Assembly (NCBI RefSeq): GCF_900182985.1
Contig: NZ_FXUY01000001.1
Span: 2,294,001-2,358,000, forward strand
Direction: 5' to 3'
Length of the DNA stretch: 64,000 nucleotides
From: Pseudomonas helmanticensis
GTDB taxonomy: Bacteria; Pseudomonadota; Gammaproteobacteria; Pseudomonadales; Pseudomonadaceae
The notes beneath the pieces were generated by a model that did not search any database, was not told the origin of the DNA, and saw only the letters and a list, made by a program, of their open reading frames with translations. The position numbers and the translations under genes are program-made. Every line of letters begins with the position of its first letter. The first letter of the stretch is position 1. Positions 8,684 through 21,105 of the stretch are shown piece by piece.

Positions 8684-9274
8684 CTAAGTTTCAGCAATGC
8701 CTGCAAATTTCTCACGCAATTTATCTAGAGCACGTTTGTATCGCATTTTTGTCGCACTCAAACCCATGTGCATGATGTCTGCGATCTCCTGAAATTCCAG
8801 CTCTGCGACAAATCGTAGCACCAGAATTTCGCGGTCGATCGGGTTCACATACACCAGCCAGCGATCGAGTCCGCCCTTCTCCTCGGCTTTAGGCGTCTTT
8901 TCTTCAGACGCTTCCTCGAGGGGGTCAAGACTCAATGCGTCCATCAAGCGACGCTTTCGCCGTTCCTTCCGATACTGCGTAATACATTCGTTGTACGTGA
9001 TGCTATATAGCCATGTCTTGAACTTCGATTTCCCCTCGAAGTTCTTCAGGCCATACAGCACCTTCAACATGACTTCCTGACAGACATCGTCCGCGTCGCG
9101 ATCGTTCCCAAGATATCTCGCACAGACGTTAAATAATGTTCGCTGGTAACGCCGCATCAGTTCTTCATAAGCGCGCGTTACGTGAAAAAGCTCGGTATGC
9201 GAGCGCGCGACCAACTCCTCATCAGAGAGCTCGCGGGGGTCGTAGCGCGTAGATAGCGTTTGGGCTTTATTCAA
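8684..9274 (-). CDS. sigX: ECF sigma factor SigX
   Basis: 196-residue extracytoplasmic-function sigma factor. Region 2 is recognisable from ARYLGNDRDADDVCQEVMLK (residues about 53-72) through FKTWLYSITYN. Region 4 has a helix-turn-helix around FQEIADIMHMGLSATKMRYKR near the C-terminus. A charged linker (EEASEEKTPKAEEK) separates the two regions. No anti-sigma gene follows, as is usual for SigX. Its neighbours cmpX, crfX, cmaX and oprF form the known envelope-stress and membrane-fluidity cluster. Confidence 0.95.
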   Translation of the reverse strand: MNKAQTLSTRYDPRELSDEELVARSHTELFHVTRAYEELMRRYQRTLFNVCARYLGNDRDADDVCQEVMLKVLYGLKNFEGKSKFKTWLYSITYNECITQYRKERRKRRLMDALSLDPLEEASEEKTPKAEEKGGLDRWLVYVNPIDREILVLRFVAELEFQEIADIMHMGLSATKMRYKRALDKLREKFAGIAET

Positions 9275-9364
9275 AACAAGTCGTGCCGACAGTCAGGTCA
9301 ATGTCCACCGCAACCAGCATCAGCTGGCATTTTGCGGCGGCATACATTAGCAGGGTTTGCCGGA

Positions 9365-10189
9365 TTAGCGGCTACTCACATGCTGTTCCAGCAGGATCCG
9401 ATTGGAGAGTGAGACTAGCTCACCTTCATCGGTCAGCAATGTGGTTTTAACCGTGCCGATCTCTTCGATCTGGCCTTCGACCTCGCCAACACGCACTTGT
9501 TGCCCAACCTGATACAACTCACGCACATAGATTCCCGCAAGAATCTGACCGGCAATTTCCCGGCTTCCCAAACCCATGGCCAGCGCAACCGCCAGACCAA
9601 CGGTAATCAATACAATGACAATCACATGGTTCAGCAGGTCGGTCTTGACCTCAAGCTGACTGATCGCGACCGAGATGCTGATGATGATTACCAGCCCCTG
9701 AGCAATTCGCCCAAGCCCTGAAGCGTAGTCGAGCCCTACGCCTTCTGCCGCCCCGCGCACCAGCCCGTTGGCCAGTTGCGCGAGCAAAACACCTACCAGC
9801 AACACCAGGGCCGCACCGAATACTTTCGGCAAATACAGCGCCAACATATCCAGCGTAGCTGAAACTCGCTCAAGTCCAAGGGATTCTGCTGCAGAAACCA
9901 GGAAAATCAGCAGAACGAACCAATAGACGATTTTGCCGATGAGCGTCGAGATCGGCACTTGCAGCCCCGCGCGCGACATCAACTTGGTCAAACCGGTGCC
10001 GCCCATCAGGCGATCGAGACCCAGTTTGGCGAGCAATTTGGACAGCAAGGTATCGAGCAGCTTGGCCACAACGAAACCCAACAGCAGCACGACCAGTGCG
10101 CCGAACAGGTTCGGAATGAAGTTGGCTACTTTGGTCCACAACGCAGTCATTGCAGTGACGAGGCTCTGAGTCCAGAGGTCGAGTTCCAT
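9365..10189 (-). CDS. cmpX: CmpX, small mechanosensitive-channel-family membrane protein
   Basis: 274-residue inner membrane protein with about five hydrophobic segments, starting at FIPNLFGALVVLLLGFVVA. The C-terminal soluble MscS-like domain contains GSREIAGQILAGIYV and QVGQQVRVGEVEGQIEEIG. I chose the ATG at 10189; the longer reading would start with TTG two codons earlier. The crfX stop lies two bases before this gene's start. In Pseudomonas CmpX is tied to envelope integrity and SigX activity. That link is family knowledge and cannot be seen here. Confidence 0.9.
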   Translation of the reverse strand: MELDLWTQSLVTAMTALWTKVANFIPNLFGALVVLLLGFVVAKLLDTLLSKLLAKLGLDRLMGGTGLTKLMSRAGLQVPISTLIGKIVYWFVLLIFLVSAAESLGLERVSATLDMLALYLPKVFGAALVLLVGVLLAQLANGLVRGAAEGVGLDYASGLGRIAQGLVIIISISVAISQLEVKTDLLNHVIVIVLITVGLAVALAMGLGSREIAGQILAGIYVRELYQVGQQVRVGEVEGQIEEIGTVKTTLLTDEGELVSLSNRILLEQHVSSR

Positions 10190-10191
10190 AT

Positions 10192-10440
10192 TCAATCAGC
10201 CTTATCAGCAGTGCGAGCGGTAGGTTTACGAAGACGGGAAACCGGCGAGACATGCGCCGATCCATTATTCAGGGCAATCATCAGCGCGGGCAGCCAGCGG
10301 CCCAGCAGGCTGAACAGATCACCGGCGCCGACCTGGCGGTTGGCGGTTTTGAGTACGCGGCCCAGACAGGCATCGTCGTCGCGGCTGGACGGCGAAGCGT
10401 TGAGCATGTCACGCAAAGACTGTTCAAACGGATCGTGCAT
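10192..10440 (-). CDS. crfX: CrfX, small conserved protein of the sigX region
   Basis: 82-residue protein starting MHDPFEQSLRDMLNASPSSRDDD. It has a central hydrophobic stretch (LFSLLGRWLPALMIALN) and a basic C-terminus. I chose the ATG at 10440 because GAGAGG lies at the right distance upstream; a GTG six bases earlier would overlap that ribosome site. Its molecular function is unknown. The assignment rests on position between cmaX and cmpX and on recognition of the sequence. Confidence 0.85.
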   Translation of the reverse strand: MHDPFEQSLRDMLNASPSSRDDDACLGRVLKTANRQVGAGDLFSLLGRWLPALMIALNNGSAHVSPVSRLRKPTARTADKAD

Positions 10441-10503
10441 ACGCACCTCTCGTGATGTCTGTGAAAGACGCGGGCAGATTTGCTCGGGTCACATGCGCCA
10501 TCT

Positions 10504-11499
10504 TCAGACCCAGCGCAAACGACGAAATAACCACCACTGACCGAAGGCCAGGGCGAGCACCGTCAAACAGGCGATCAGGAAACCATAAGGGCTGCTGGAG
10601 AAGGGAATTCCGCCAACATTTATACCCAGCAGACCGGTGATGAAACTCATCGGCAAAAAGATGCAGGTGATGATCCCGAAGCGATACATCGTGCGGTTCA
10701 TGCGCTCGCTCAAGCGCCGGTCTTCCGCCTCCAGCACAAGCCCCACGCGCTCTCGGGTCAATTCGAGCTCTTCGAGGTAGCGCGTCAGGCTGTTGTTCAA
10801 TTCGTTCCAGTAGTCGGCATCGTCATCGACGAACCACGGCATTTTTATCCGCGTCAGTTGGCCGAAAATATCCCGCTGCGGTGCCAGGAAACGCTTCAGT
10901 CCGGCAGCCCTGCGCCGGATGTGCAAAATGGCCCCATGCTCGGGGGTGTACCGTTCGTCGGCATCCATCTTTTCTTCTTCCTCATCGGCGATTTCCGAGA
11001 GGCAAGTGACCAGATCCTGCACCTTGTTGGTGAGGAACTGGGCCAGATAAAGAATCAGTTCCGACGCGGTGTTCGGGCCTTTGTCGTCGGCCAGTTCCGA
11101 CAACAGTTCATCGGTGGCGCGCAATGGCCGTAACCGCAGGGAAATCACCCGTTGCGCGGAGGCGAAAATCCGCACCGAGACCATGTCTTCCGGCTCGGCA
11201 CCCGGATTGAGGTTGACCCCTCGCAGAAACAACAGCAGCTCGGAGTCCGGCAGCGGCAACAAACGCGGTCGGGTGTTCTCTTCCAACAGCAGATCGCAGG
11301 TGAATTCGTTGAGACCGCTGGATTTGCGCAGCCAGGTCTGGGTCTGCGGATGGCTGCGATCCCAATGCAGCCACAGGCTTTCGTGGGCCTGCAACTGCAA
11401 ATCGTCGAGCTCAGTCCGGGCTATCGAACGCGCACCGCCTTTACCGTCCAGCACCAGGGCATGCACCAGCCCCCATTGCGCGTTTTCTTCCTCGAACAT
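10504..11499 (-). CDS. cmaX: CmaX, CorA/ZntB-like divalent metal transporter
   Basis: 331-residue CorA-superfamily protein. It has a large soluble N-terminal domain and a long coiled helix (ELTRERVGLVLEAEDRRLSERMN). Two C-terminal membrane helices surround the signature LLGINVGGIP, a GIN variant of the GMN selectivity motif typical of the ZntB-like branch. AAGG lies about eight bases before the ATG at 11499; another in-frame ATG at 11505 is too close to it. It is the upstream gene of the cmaX-crfX-cmpX set. The transported ion cannot be decided from the sequence. Confidence 0.88.
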   Translation of the reverse strand: MFEEENAQWGLVHALVLDGKGGARSIARTELDDLQLQAHESLWLHWDRSHPQTQTWLRKSSGLNEFTCDLLLEENTRPRLLPLPDSELLLFLRGVNLNPGAEPEDMVSVRIFASAQRVISLRLRPLRATDELLSELADDKGPNTASELILYLAQFLTNKVQDLVTCLSEIADEEEEKMDADERYTPEHGAILHIRRRAAGLKRFLAPQRDIFGQLTRIKMPWFVDDDADYWNELNNSLTRYLEELELTRERVGLVLEAEDRRLSERMNRTMYRFGIITCIFLPMSFITGLLGINVGGIPFSSSPYGFLIACLTVLALAFGQWWLFRRLRWV

Positions 11500-11520
11500 C
11501 CGCATCCCTTTGTCGAAATC

Positions 11521-12012
11521 TTATTCAGGCATTTTCAGCGGACTCGGCGAGATGATCACGCCGTTGTTGTCCGCATAAATGTATTGGCCCGGGTGGAACG
11601 TCACGCCGGCAAACGTTACCGGGACGTTAAGGTCGCCGATGCCGCGCTTGTCGGTTTTCATCGGGTGGCTGGCCAGTGCCTGCACGCCCAGATCGGTCTG
11701 CGCGATAACGTCGACGTCACGGATGCAGCCGTAGATCACCAGCCCTTCCCAGCCGTTTTTGGCGGCCTTCTCGGCGAGCATGTCACCCAGCAATGCACGG
11801 CGCAGTGAACCGCCGCCATCGACCACCAGCACCTTGCCATTGCCCTTGAGATCGACTTGTTCCTTGACCAGCGAGTTGTCTTCGAAACATTTGATGGTCA
11901 CGATTTCGCCGCCGAAGGAATCACGGCCGCCGAAATTGCTGAACATCGGTTCCAGCACCTGCACCAGCTCCGGATAGGCGTCGCACAGGTCAGGCGTGAG
12001 GTAATGGTTCAT
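11521..12012 (-). CDS. rraA: RraA-family protein (RNase E regulator / aldolase-like fold)
   Basis: 163-residue RraA-fold protein starting [15 protein letters not shown]. Core motifs are [30 protein letters not shown] and [20 protein letters not shown]. In E. coli RraA binds RNase E and inhibits mRNA decay. Related Pseudomonas proteins are 4-hydroxy-4-methyl-2-oxoglutarate aldolases that use an R-D pair. Here the IRDVD segment keeps both R and D, unlike E. coli RraA as I recall it. Aldolase activity therefore cannot be excluded. Confidence 0.88.
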   Translation of the reverse strand: MNHYLTPDLCDAYPELVQVLEPMFSNFGGRDSFGGEIVTIKCFEDNSLVKEQVDLKGNGKVLVVDGGGSLRRALLGDMLAEKAAKNGWEGLVIYGCIRDVDVIAQTDLGVQALASHPMKTDKRGIGDLNVPVTFAGVTFHPGQYIYADNNGVIISPSPLKMPE

Positions 12013-12238
12013 CGAAAAACTCCTGTAACAAGGAAGACGATCAAGGATGACGCACTCTTTTGAGACGAGTTCCGGTGGTCGCTGTTTACCTTAGTTCATG
12101 CAATGGTCGCTGAACCAACCTGAACAAACGCTGAAACGTAATCGCTAAACAGCCACCCAATATGACCAGAACCAAACAATCCGTCATATCTTAGCCGCAA
12201 GCCGACTCGAACGAAATGGCCTTTTCCGAGCCTTCAGC

Positions 12239-13228
12239 TCAGACCGCCGCAGCCAGATCGGGCTTCTCGCCGCGCAATGGCGACGTTTGATCGCTCAGCC
12301 AGCGCGCCACCAACGGCCAGACTTCAGCTTGCGCCGCTTTGCTCACCAACATCTCGACATGGCCGAAATTATCGTGGAAGCCCTGCTCGCGCCCCAGATT
12401 GATGAATTGCTTATGCTCGGAACCAACCTGCTCGAACAGTTTGCGACACGCCCACGTCGGATCCTGATGATCGCCCGCCGCACTCACCGCCAGCACCGGC
12501 ACTTGAACGTCGGCCAGCCCAGCCCACCAATCCTTGTCCTTATCGCCAAAACGCCCGAACAAGCCGTACCAGCGCATGCTTTCGATGGCCAGACCGATCG
12601 GCTCGTCTTCCGGGCCGCGCTTGAGACGCGAACCGGACAATTGCGCAAAGCGCTTGAGAATAAAGCGCCCGCTCCACTCCAGCGGCGGGATTTTCAACGG
12701 CCAGTAAGTGCGGCTGACCTGCGTGCCAAAAAACGCCGCCGAGGCTACGGCGGGCTCGCCAAGGTATTCGCCACCCAGCGCCGCCGCCAGCGTGATGCCA
12801 CCCAGCGAATGACCGATCCAGTGTGGCACTTGCCCGCTCTGCTCACGCACGAACGCGGCAATCGCCGGCAGATCGTAGCGCGCGTAGTCCGCGACACGGT
12901 TGCGCCGGTATTCCTCGTTGCGTTGCGACAAGCCGTGGCCACGCATCTCCGGAATCCACACGTCGAAGCCCAGTCGCGTCAGGTACGCGCCCAATCCCAG
13001 GCCTTTGGGAGAAAACCAGAAGCGTCGATTGGAAAAACTGCCGTGCAACAGAATCACCGGCACACCGCGTGGCGCCGAGTCATCGGCCATGCCCAGACGG
13101 GTGACGGCGATCTCCACGGACCAGTCAGGGCTGTTGCCGGGTTTCAAACGATAGACGTCTTCGCTCAGATCGCCGCGCCGTTCGGCGCTGATCAGGGCGA
13201 CAGGAAATAGGTTGCTGCTGCTTTGCAT
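12239..13228 (-). CDS. Alpha/beta-fold hydrolase
   Basis: 329-residue soluble hydrolase. The oxyanion region is VILLHGSFSNRRFW and the nucleophile elbow is WIGHSLGGIT (G-H-S-L-G). A candidate acid lies in VSAAGDHQDPT and a late histidine in HDNFGHVEM completes the triad. I chose the ATG at 13228 (MQSSSNLFPVALIS); the reading five codons longer starts with TTG. The substrate is unknown; the architecture fits lysophospholipase- or esterase-like enzymes. No operon partner is visible. Confidence 0.82.
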   Translation of the reverse strand: MQSSSNLFPVALISAERRGDLSEDVYRLKPGNSPDWSVEIAVTRLGMADDSAPRGVPVILLHGSFSNRRFWFSPKGLGLGAYLTRLGFDVWIPEMRGHGLSQRNEEYRRNRVADYARYDLPAIAAFVREQSGQVPHWIGHSLGGITLAAALGGEYLGEPAVASAAFFGTQVSRTYWPLKIPPLEWSGRFILKRFAQLSGSRLKRGPEDEPIGLAIESMRWYGLFGRFGDKDKDWWAGLADVQVPVLAVSAAGDHQDPTWACRKLFEQVGSEHKQFINLGREQGFHDNFGHVEMLVSKAAQAEVWPLVARWLSDQTSPLRGEKPDLAAAV

Positions 13229-13300
13229 AATGCTCTTGCACAAAAAAGGGCGGCATCTACAGGAGCCCGCCCTACTTGAATCTCAAAGCCCTGCCCTTTG

Positions 13301-13390
13301 TAGGAGTGAGCCTGCTCGCGATTTCGGTGTATCAGCCAACATTTATGGCGATGGTGTGCCGTCTTCGCGAGCAAGCCCGCTCCCACAGGG
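13301..13390. repeat. REP element, TAGGAGYGAGCCTGCTCGCGA family
   Basis: Inverted arms (TAGGAGTGAGCCTGCTCGCGA and TCGCGAGCAAGCCCGCTCCCACA) flank a variable centre between the alpha/beta hydrolase and ppsA genes. This is a different REP family from the GATCGCAGCC units. Confidence 0.75.
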
Positions 13391-13413
13391 GGAGTGGGCC
13401 GCTTACATACTCA

Positions 13414-15789
<2,376 letters not shown>

Positions 15790-15963
15790 GGTGATCTCTC
15801 CACTAACTGTGTTGGAAAAGCTCAGAAACCGGCTGCTCGGGGGAGCGTTGGCCGGTTGTATGGCCTGGACCTGGAAAATAAGTGAGAATGCGGGCCAGTC
15901 GCGGCCGACAAATCGCGCCTATCATATCCAAGATTGATGACTAGCTTAAGGCCCAAGGTGCAA

Positions 15964-16782
15964 ATGAAACGATCTGCTTTCTTCATCTCCGATGGCACCG
16001 GCATCACTGCCGAAACCCTGGGTCAAAGCCTTCTGGCGCAGTTCGAAAACATTACCTTCAGCAAATTCACGCGACCGTACATCGACAGCGTTGAAAAAGC
16101 GCGGGCCATGGTACAACAAATCAACAAAGCCGCTGAAACCGACGGCTTTCGTCCGATCATCTTCGACACCATCGTCAATCAGGACATCCGTGAGATTCTC
16201 GCAACGTCCAATGGTTTCATGATCGACATTTTCTCGACCTTCCTCGCCCCGCTGGAGCAGGAACTGACCGAGCATTCTTCCTACACCGTCGGCAAATCCC
16301 ATTCCATCGGGCACAACTCCAATTACATGGAGCGCATCGAGGCGGTGAACTTCGCCCTCGACAACGATGACGGCGCGCGCACGCACTATTACGACAAAGC
16401 CGACCTGATACTAGTGGGCGTGTCGCGTTGCGGTAAGACACCGACGTGCCTGTACATGGCCATGCAGTTCGGCATCCGCGCGGCCAACTATCCGCTGACC
16501 GAAGACGACATGGAGCGCCTGACCCTGCCAGCCGCCCTGCGCGCGCATCAGCACAAGTTGTTCGGCCTGACCATCGACCCGGATCGCCTCACCGCAATCC
16601 GCAACGAGCGCAAGCCCAACAGCCGCTATTCGAGTTATGCGCAGTGCGAATTTGAAGTGCGCGAAGTGGAGAACCTGTTCCGCCGCGAGAACATTCCGCA
16701 CATCAATTCGACGCATTTTTCGGTGGAAGAGATTTCGGCGAAGATTTTGGTGGAGAAAGGCGTCGAACGACGCTTCAAATAA
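15964..16782 (+). CDS. ppsR: PEP synthase regulatory protein (ADP-dependent kinase/phosphorylase)
   Basis: 272-residue DUF299 protein. Start [20 protein letters not shown] and P-loop [10 protein letters not shown] (near residue 157) are diagnostic. It inactivates PpsA by ADP-dependent phosphorylation and restores it by Pi-dependent dephosphorylation. The ATG at 15964 is chosen over an in-frame ATG ten codons upstream because the family always begins at MKRSAFF. Divergent head-to-head arrangement with ppsA. Confidence 0.95.
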   Translation: MKRSAFFISDGTGITAETLGQSLLAQFENITFSKFTRPYIDSVEKARAMVQQINKAAETDGFRPIIFDTIVNQDIREILATSNGFMIDIFSTFLAPLEQELTEHSSYTVGKSHSIGHNSNYMERIEAVNFALDNDDGARTHYYDKADLILVGVSRCGKTPTCLYMAMQFGIRAANYPLTEDDMERLTLPAALRAHQHKLFGLTIDPDRLTAIRNERKPNSRYSSYAQCEFEVREVENLFRRENIPHINSTHFSVEEISAKILVEKGVERRFK

Positions 16783-16796
16783 CCCCGCAAACCTCC

Positions 16797-16881
16797 TGTA
16801 GGAGCTACCGCAGGCTGCGTTTTTTTGATCTTGTCTTTTAAAAACAGAATCAAAAGATCGCAGCCTGCGGCAGCTCCTACA
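16797..16881. repeat. REP-type inverted repeat pair (GATCGCAGCC family)
   Basis: Two opposite arms (GTAGGAGCTACCGCAGGCTG and GATCGCAGCCTGCGGCAGCT) lie between the 3' ends of ppsR and the convergent MocR gene. The right arm abuts the latter's stop codon. Confidence 0.85.
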
Positions 16882-18292
16882 AGGGATTGTGTTGTGTCAG
16901 GGCATTTGCCAGAGCTTCAAACCCCGCCAGCAACAAACGGTCATCCCCCACCGCATTGCACACACTCACCCGAATGAATTGCGGCACCGCGCCATGCCCG
17001 ACCGCAAATGATTCGGCAGTCGCCACCAGATAATTGTTCTCCTTCAACTCGGCCGCAATCTGCGACGCCCGCCACAACTCAGGCACTTCTATCCAGAAAT
17101 GCGGGCTGTAGGTGTGAGTCTTGTAATTCAGGCCCTTGAGCACCGGCGCGACCAACGTCTTGCGCCGGCCGATCTCGCTAATCTGTTCATCCAGCAAATG
17201 CTCGGCCATGCCGTTTTCGATCCACAGGCTCGCCACTTCCATCGATAACGGATTGGCCATCCAGCAGGTGCTGCGAATGGCTGAACTGATCCGCCCGATC
17301 AACGCTTGCGGTGCATGCAGATAACCCACGCGCAATCCGGCGGAAACCGCCTTGCTCAGGCTGCCGATCAACACCGCGCGCTCCGGCGCGAAGTAACTCA
17401 GTGGCAGCGGACGCTGGCGGTCGAGTACGGCGTGGGCTTCGTCTTCCACAATCAGCAGATTGTGCTGGCGGCAGACGTCGGCAATCGCCTCGCGCCGTAG
17501 GACCGACATCATCGCCGCTGTGGGATTCTGGATGGTCGGCGTGCAATACAGCGCCGATACCCGATGCTGACGGCAAATATCTTCCAGCGCTGAGGGCAAC
17601 AGTCCTTCGTCGTCCATTGCAGCACCGATAAGTTTTATCCCGAGCTGGCGTGCGACGCTGATCAATCCCGGGTAGGACAAATGCTCGGTGACAACGCTGT
17701 CGCCGGCCTTGAGCAGCCCCATCAGCGCGCAGAGCAAACCATGCTGACCGCCGTTGACGCACAGCACCTGATCGGCGTGCGGCACGAAGTCGCCATGGCT
17801 GAGCCAGACCGCCCCCGCCACCCGATGCCGCGCCATGCCGCCCTCGGCGGTGTACCCGGTCAATTGGCGCAACACGCCCGGCTCATTGGCGAGATCCTGC
17901 AGGCTCTGGCTCAGGAAGGTGGTTTCCTGCCCCGGAATCGGCTGATTCCGACTCATGTCGAAGCAGGTTGGCGGCTCATCGCTGACGTTGCGAAAGCCTT
18001 TGTCCTGCGCCCGCTCCATCCCACGCTGGGACACATAAGTGCCATCGCCGACGCGAGCGACGACCAGGCCGACCCGTTCCAGCTCACCGTATGCACGGCT
18101 GATGGTGCCAATGGTCACGCCCAGGCTGTCGGCCAGCAGCCGGTGCGGCGGCAACTTGCAGCCAACCTCGATCACGCCTTCATCAATCGCCTGCGCGACG
18201 CCGTCGGCGAGGCGCTTGTACTTCACACCGACGCCGTTGACGAGGCCGTCACGGAGGATTGACACCATGGCAATACTTACTTTGACAGTCAT
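16877..18292 (-). CDS. MocR-type GntR regulator with aminotransferase-like domain
   Basis: 471-residue PLP-binding transcription factor. The N-terminal winged helix-turn-helix (LPPHRLLADSLGVTIGTISRAY) is followed by a fold-type I aminotransferase domain. The Schiff-base lysine is in VLIGSLSKAVSAGLRVGYL and the phosphate-binding region in CVNGGQHGLLCA. I chose the ATG at 18292; a second ATG at 18268 is possible. It is divergent from an EamA-family exporter 91 bp away, the usual arrangement for a MocR protein controlling a neighbouring transporter. The effector is unknown. Confidence 0.9.
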   Translation of the reverse strand: MTVKVSIAMVSILRDGLVNGVGVKYKRLADGVAQAIDEGVIEVGCKLPPHRLLADSLGVTIGTISRAYGELERVGLVVARVGDGTYVSQRGMERAQDKGFRNVSDEPPTCFDMSRNQPIPGQETTFLSQSLQDLANEPGVLRQLTGYTAEGGMARHRVAGAVWLSHGDFVPHADQVLCVNGGQHGLLCALMGLLKAGDSVVTEHLSYPGLISVARQLGIKLIGAAMDDEGLLPSALEDICRQHRVSALYCTPTIQNPTAAMMSVLRREAIADVCRQHNLLIVEDEAHAVLDRQRPLPLSYFAPERAVLIGSLSKAVSAGLRVGYLHAPQALIGRISSAIRSTCWMANPLSMEVASLWIENGMAEHLLDEQISEIGRRKTLVAPVLKGLNYKTHTYSPHFWIEVPELWRASQIAAELKENNYLVATAESFAVGHGAVPQFIRVSVCNAVGDDRLLLAGFEALANALTQHNPL

Positions 18293-18383
18293 TGTCACCC
18301 CGAATAGCGTGCTGAAAACAGGTTCAATCAGCAATAAACCTTTTCATTGATCAGGTCAATTCCACCGTTCGGAGCTTGCCGCC

Positions 18384-19322
18384 ATGTCGACCGCCATCAG
18401 CACCCCCATCAACATCAGCAAACCCTGGCTCGCCGGATTGCTCACCAGCGCGCTGTTCCTGATCGTCTGCCTGAGTTGGGGCACGACGTGGCTGGGGATC
18501 AAGATTGCTGTTGAAAGCGTGCCGCCACTGACCGCCGCCGGCCTGCGTTTTCTGATCGCGTTTCCGCTGTTCCTCAGCTTCGCCCTTTTGCGCAAGGAAC
18601 CGCTGCTGTTTCCGCGCCAAAGCCGCTGGTTCTTTGTCTTCGTCACGCTGAGCTACTTCAGTCTGCCGTATTACCTGCTCAACTACGGCGAGATGCACGT
18701 GTCGTCCGGCCTGACGGCGCTGCTGTTCAGTTGCATGCCGGTGTTCATCCTGCTGTTTTCCGCGCTGTTTCTGCGCGAAAAAATCTACCCGTCGCAAATG
18801 CTCGGCATCGCCATCGGTTTCGGCAGTCTGTTCATGATCATTCGCAGCCAGGGCCTGCATCTGGATCAGGCGGAATGGCTGGGCGTACTGGCGATTCTGT
18901 GTGCGGCGGTGATGCATGCGCTGTGCTACGTGGTGACGAAAAAACACGGCAGCGCGATCAGCGTGATCACCTACAACACGCTGCCGATCGGCATTGCCGG
19001 GGCGATGTTATTTATTGGCGGCTTGAGTGTTGAAGCGCCGGTGTTTAGCGACGTGACCACACGTTCGTGGGGTGCCCTGCTCTACCTGGGACTGGTGGCG
19101 TCGGTGGGCGGATTCATCGTTTATTTTTTGCTGCTGAAACGCCTGAGCCCGATCATTCTGTCGTTCGTGTTTATCATCTTCCCGGTGTTCGCCGTGATCA
19201 TCGGCGCCTGGTATGAAGGGCAGGCATTGTCGCGGGAATTGATGATCTATTCGGCGATCCTGTTGAGCGGGTTTGCCATCACCAAATTGCCCATCGAAAA
19301 ATGGCGGACACGGTCCGTGTAG
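18384..19322 (+). CDS. EamA/DMT-family transporter
   Basis: 312-residue inner membrane protein with about ten hydrophobic helices in two EamA repeats. The first contains LIVCLSWGTTWLGIK, the conserved W-G-x-x-W start of the DMT superfamily. Probably exports amino acids or related metabolites under control of the divergent MocR-type regulator. The stop codon TAG lies inside the left arm of a REP element. Confidence 0.9.
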   Translation: MSTAISTPINISKPWLAGLLTSALFLIVCLSWGTTWLGIKIAVESVPPLTAAGLRFLIAFPLFLSFALLRKEPLLFPRQSRWFFVFVTLSYFSLPYYLLNYGEMHVSSGLTALLFSCMPVFILLFSALFLREKIYPSQMLGIAIGFGSLFMIIRSQGLHLDQAEWLGVLAILCAAVMHALCYVVTKKHGSAISVITYNTLPIGIAGAMLFIGGLSVEAPVFSDVTTRSWGALLYLGLVASVGGFIVYFLLLKRLSPIILSFVFIIFPVFAVIIGAWYEGQALSRELMIYSAILLSGFAITKLPIEKWRTRSV

Positions 19323-19404
19323 GAGCTGCCGCAGGCTGCGATCTTTGGATGTTGATTTTTAAAAAGCAAGATCAAAAGATCGCAGCCTGCGGCAGCTCCT
19401 ACAT
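19319..19404. repeat. REP-type inverted repeat pair overlapping the EamA stop codon
   Basis: Opposite arms GTAGGAGCTGCCGCAGGCTG and GATCGCAGCCTGCGGCAGCT lie between the converging EamA and prpD genes. The first arm supplies the EamA stop codon. Confidence 0.85.
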
Positions 19405-19421
19405 GTAGCGTGGTTGTAACT

Positions 19422-20906
19422 TCAGAGGGCGAACAGGTCGACGAAGCGGTTGACCGGGGTGGACTCGAGTCGGGTTTGATCCTTGCACAGTGTGAAAATT
19501 TCGCCACTGCGCTGCCCGGTAAAACGCGTCGTGAGATTGGCTTTGAACTTGTCCTCCAGCAATGGAATGCCCTCGGCACGGCGACGGCGGTGACCAATCG
19601 GGTATTCCACCACAACGTTTTCAGTGCTGCTGCCATCCTTGAAAAACACCTGCACGGCGTTGGCAATCGAGCGCTTGTCGGGCTCGAGATATTCGCGAGT
19701 GAAACGCGGTTCTTCGACGATGACCATTTTTTCGCGCAGCACATCGATGATCGGATGCGCCCGGTGGAAATCGTCTTCGTATTGCTCAGCGACCAGATTG
19801 CCGAACGCCAATGGCACTGCAGTCATGTACTGAATGCAATGATCGCGGTCGGCGGCGTTGGCCAGCGGCCCGACTTTGGAAATGATGCGGATCGCCGATT
19901 CGTGGGTGGTGATAACGATCCGGTCAATTTCGTGCAGGCGATTGCGCACTTGTGGGTGCAACGTCACCGCTGCTTCGCAGGCGGTTTGCGCATGGAACTC
20001 TGCGGGGAAGCTGATCTTGAACAGGACGTTTTCCATCACGTAACTGCCGAACGCGCGCGCGAAAGTGAACGCGCGTTTGTCCTGCGGTTTCAGCGCCAGA
20101 TCGTTGTTGGTGTGGCTGAACAGCACGTCATAAAAGCCCCACTGTTTTGCCGTCAGCACCCCGGGAATGCCCATCTCGCCGCGCATGGCGATGTCGGCCA
20201 GGCGCACGCCACGACTCGACGCATCCCCGGCCGCCCAGGATTTGCGCGAACCGGCGTTCGGTGCATGACGATAAGTGCGCAACGCCTGCCCGTCAGCAAA
20301 CGCATGGGACAACGCCGACAGCAGTTGCTCGCGATTGGCGCCCATCAGTTTCGCGGTGACCGCCGTTGAGGCGACTTTCACCAGGATGACGTGATCGAGT
20401 CCTACACGGTTGAAGGAGTTTTCCAGGGCGATTACCCCTTGAATCTCGTGCGCCATGATCATCGCTTCGAGCACATCGCGAACCGTCAGCGGTGCTTCAG
20501 CGTTGGCCACGCGTTTCTGCGACAAATGATCGGCCACCGCGAGAATTCCGCCGAGGTTGTCGGAGGGATGGCCCCATTCGGCGGCGAGCCAGGTGTCGTT
20601 GTAGTCGAGCCAGCGGACGATGCAGCCGATGTCCCACGCGGCTTTGACCGGGTCGAGGCGATAGGACGTGCCGGGAACGCGTGCGCCAAACGGCACGATG
20701 GTGCCCTCGACGATTGGCCCAAGATGCTTGGTGCATTCGGGGAAACGCAGCGCCAGCAGGCCGCAACCCAGCGTGTCCATCAGGCAGTTGCGGGCGGTGT
20801 CGAGGGCTTCGGCAGAGGTGACTTTGAAGGTGAGGACGTAATCGGCGATGTCCTGCAGGACAGGGTCGTAGTCGGGGCGGTTGTTCAGGTCGACGTTGGC
20901 GCTCAT
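19422..20906 (-). CDS. prpD: 2-methylcitrate dehydratase PrpD
   Basis: 494-residue MmgE/PrpD-family enzyme that dehydrates 2-methylcitrate in the methylcitrate cycle. Recognisable segments are [20 protein letters not shown] near the N-terminus, [21 protein letters not shown], and [20 protein letters not shown] in the middle. It is the last gene of the minus-strand prp cluster, 438 bp after prpF. AcnD plus PrpF can do this step through a different stereochemistry, so carrying both is typical of Pseudomonas. Confidence 0.95.
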   Translation of the reverse strand: MSANVDLNNRPDYDPVLQDIADYVLTFKVTSAEALDTARNCLMDTLGCGLLALRFPECTKHLGPIVEGTIVPFGARVPGTSYRLDPVKAAWDIGCIVRWLDYNDTWLAAEWGHPSDNLGGILAVADHLSQKRVANAEAPLTVRDVLEAMIMAHEIQGVIALENSFNRVGLDHVILVKVASTAVTAKLMGANREQLLSALSHAFADGQALRTYRHAPNAGSRKSWAAGDASSRGVRLADIAMRGEMGIPGVLTAKQWGFYDVLFSHTNNDLALKPQDKRAFTFARAFGSYVMENVLFKISFPAEFHAQTACEAAVTLHPQVRNRLHEIDRIVITTHESAIRIISKVGPLANAADRDHCIQYMTAVPLAFGNLVAEQYEDDFHRAHPIIDVLREKMVIVEEPRFTREYLEPDKRSIANAVQVFFKDGSSTENVVVEYPIGHRRRRAEGIPLLEDKFKANLTTRFTGQRSGEIFTLCKDQTRLESTPVNRFVDLFAL

Positions 20907-21037
20907 TGCGGTTCTCCTGTGCGGGAATGATGAGTGGTGCGGTCTTCCTCAGGGCTTGGCTGGGTTGGTCTGGTTGATTGCAGGTCTGGGGTGCCTGCTT
21001 GTTTTGGGTTTCTTCAGTGGGTGGCCCCTCACCCTAG

Positions 21038-21057
21038 CCCTCTCCCGAGGGAGAGGG
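21038..21057. repeat. Short perfect palindrome in the prpF-prpD gap
   Basis: CCCTCTCCC and GGGAGAGGG are separated by GA. A matching palindrome lies at the far side of the gap (21286-21306), so the gap is bracketed by two copies of the same intergenic palindrome family. Confidence 0.7.
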
Positions 21058-21105
21058 AACTGATTGGGGGATGTTGTAGAGGTTCGCCGACGTGATCGAT
21101 CTGCG

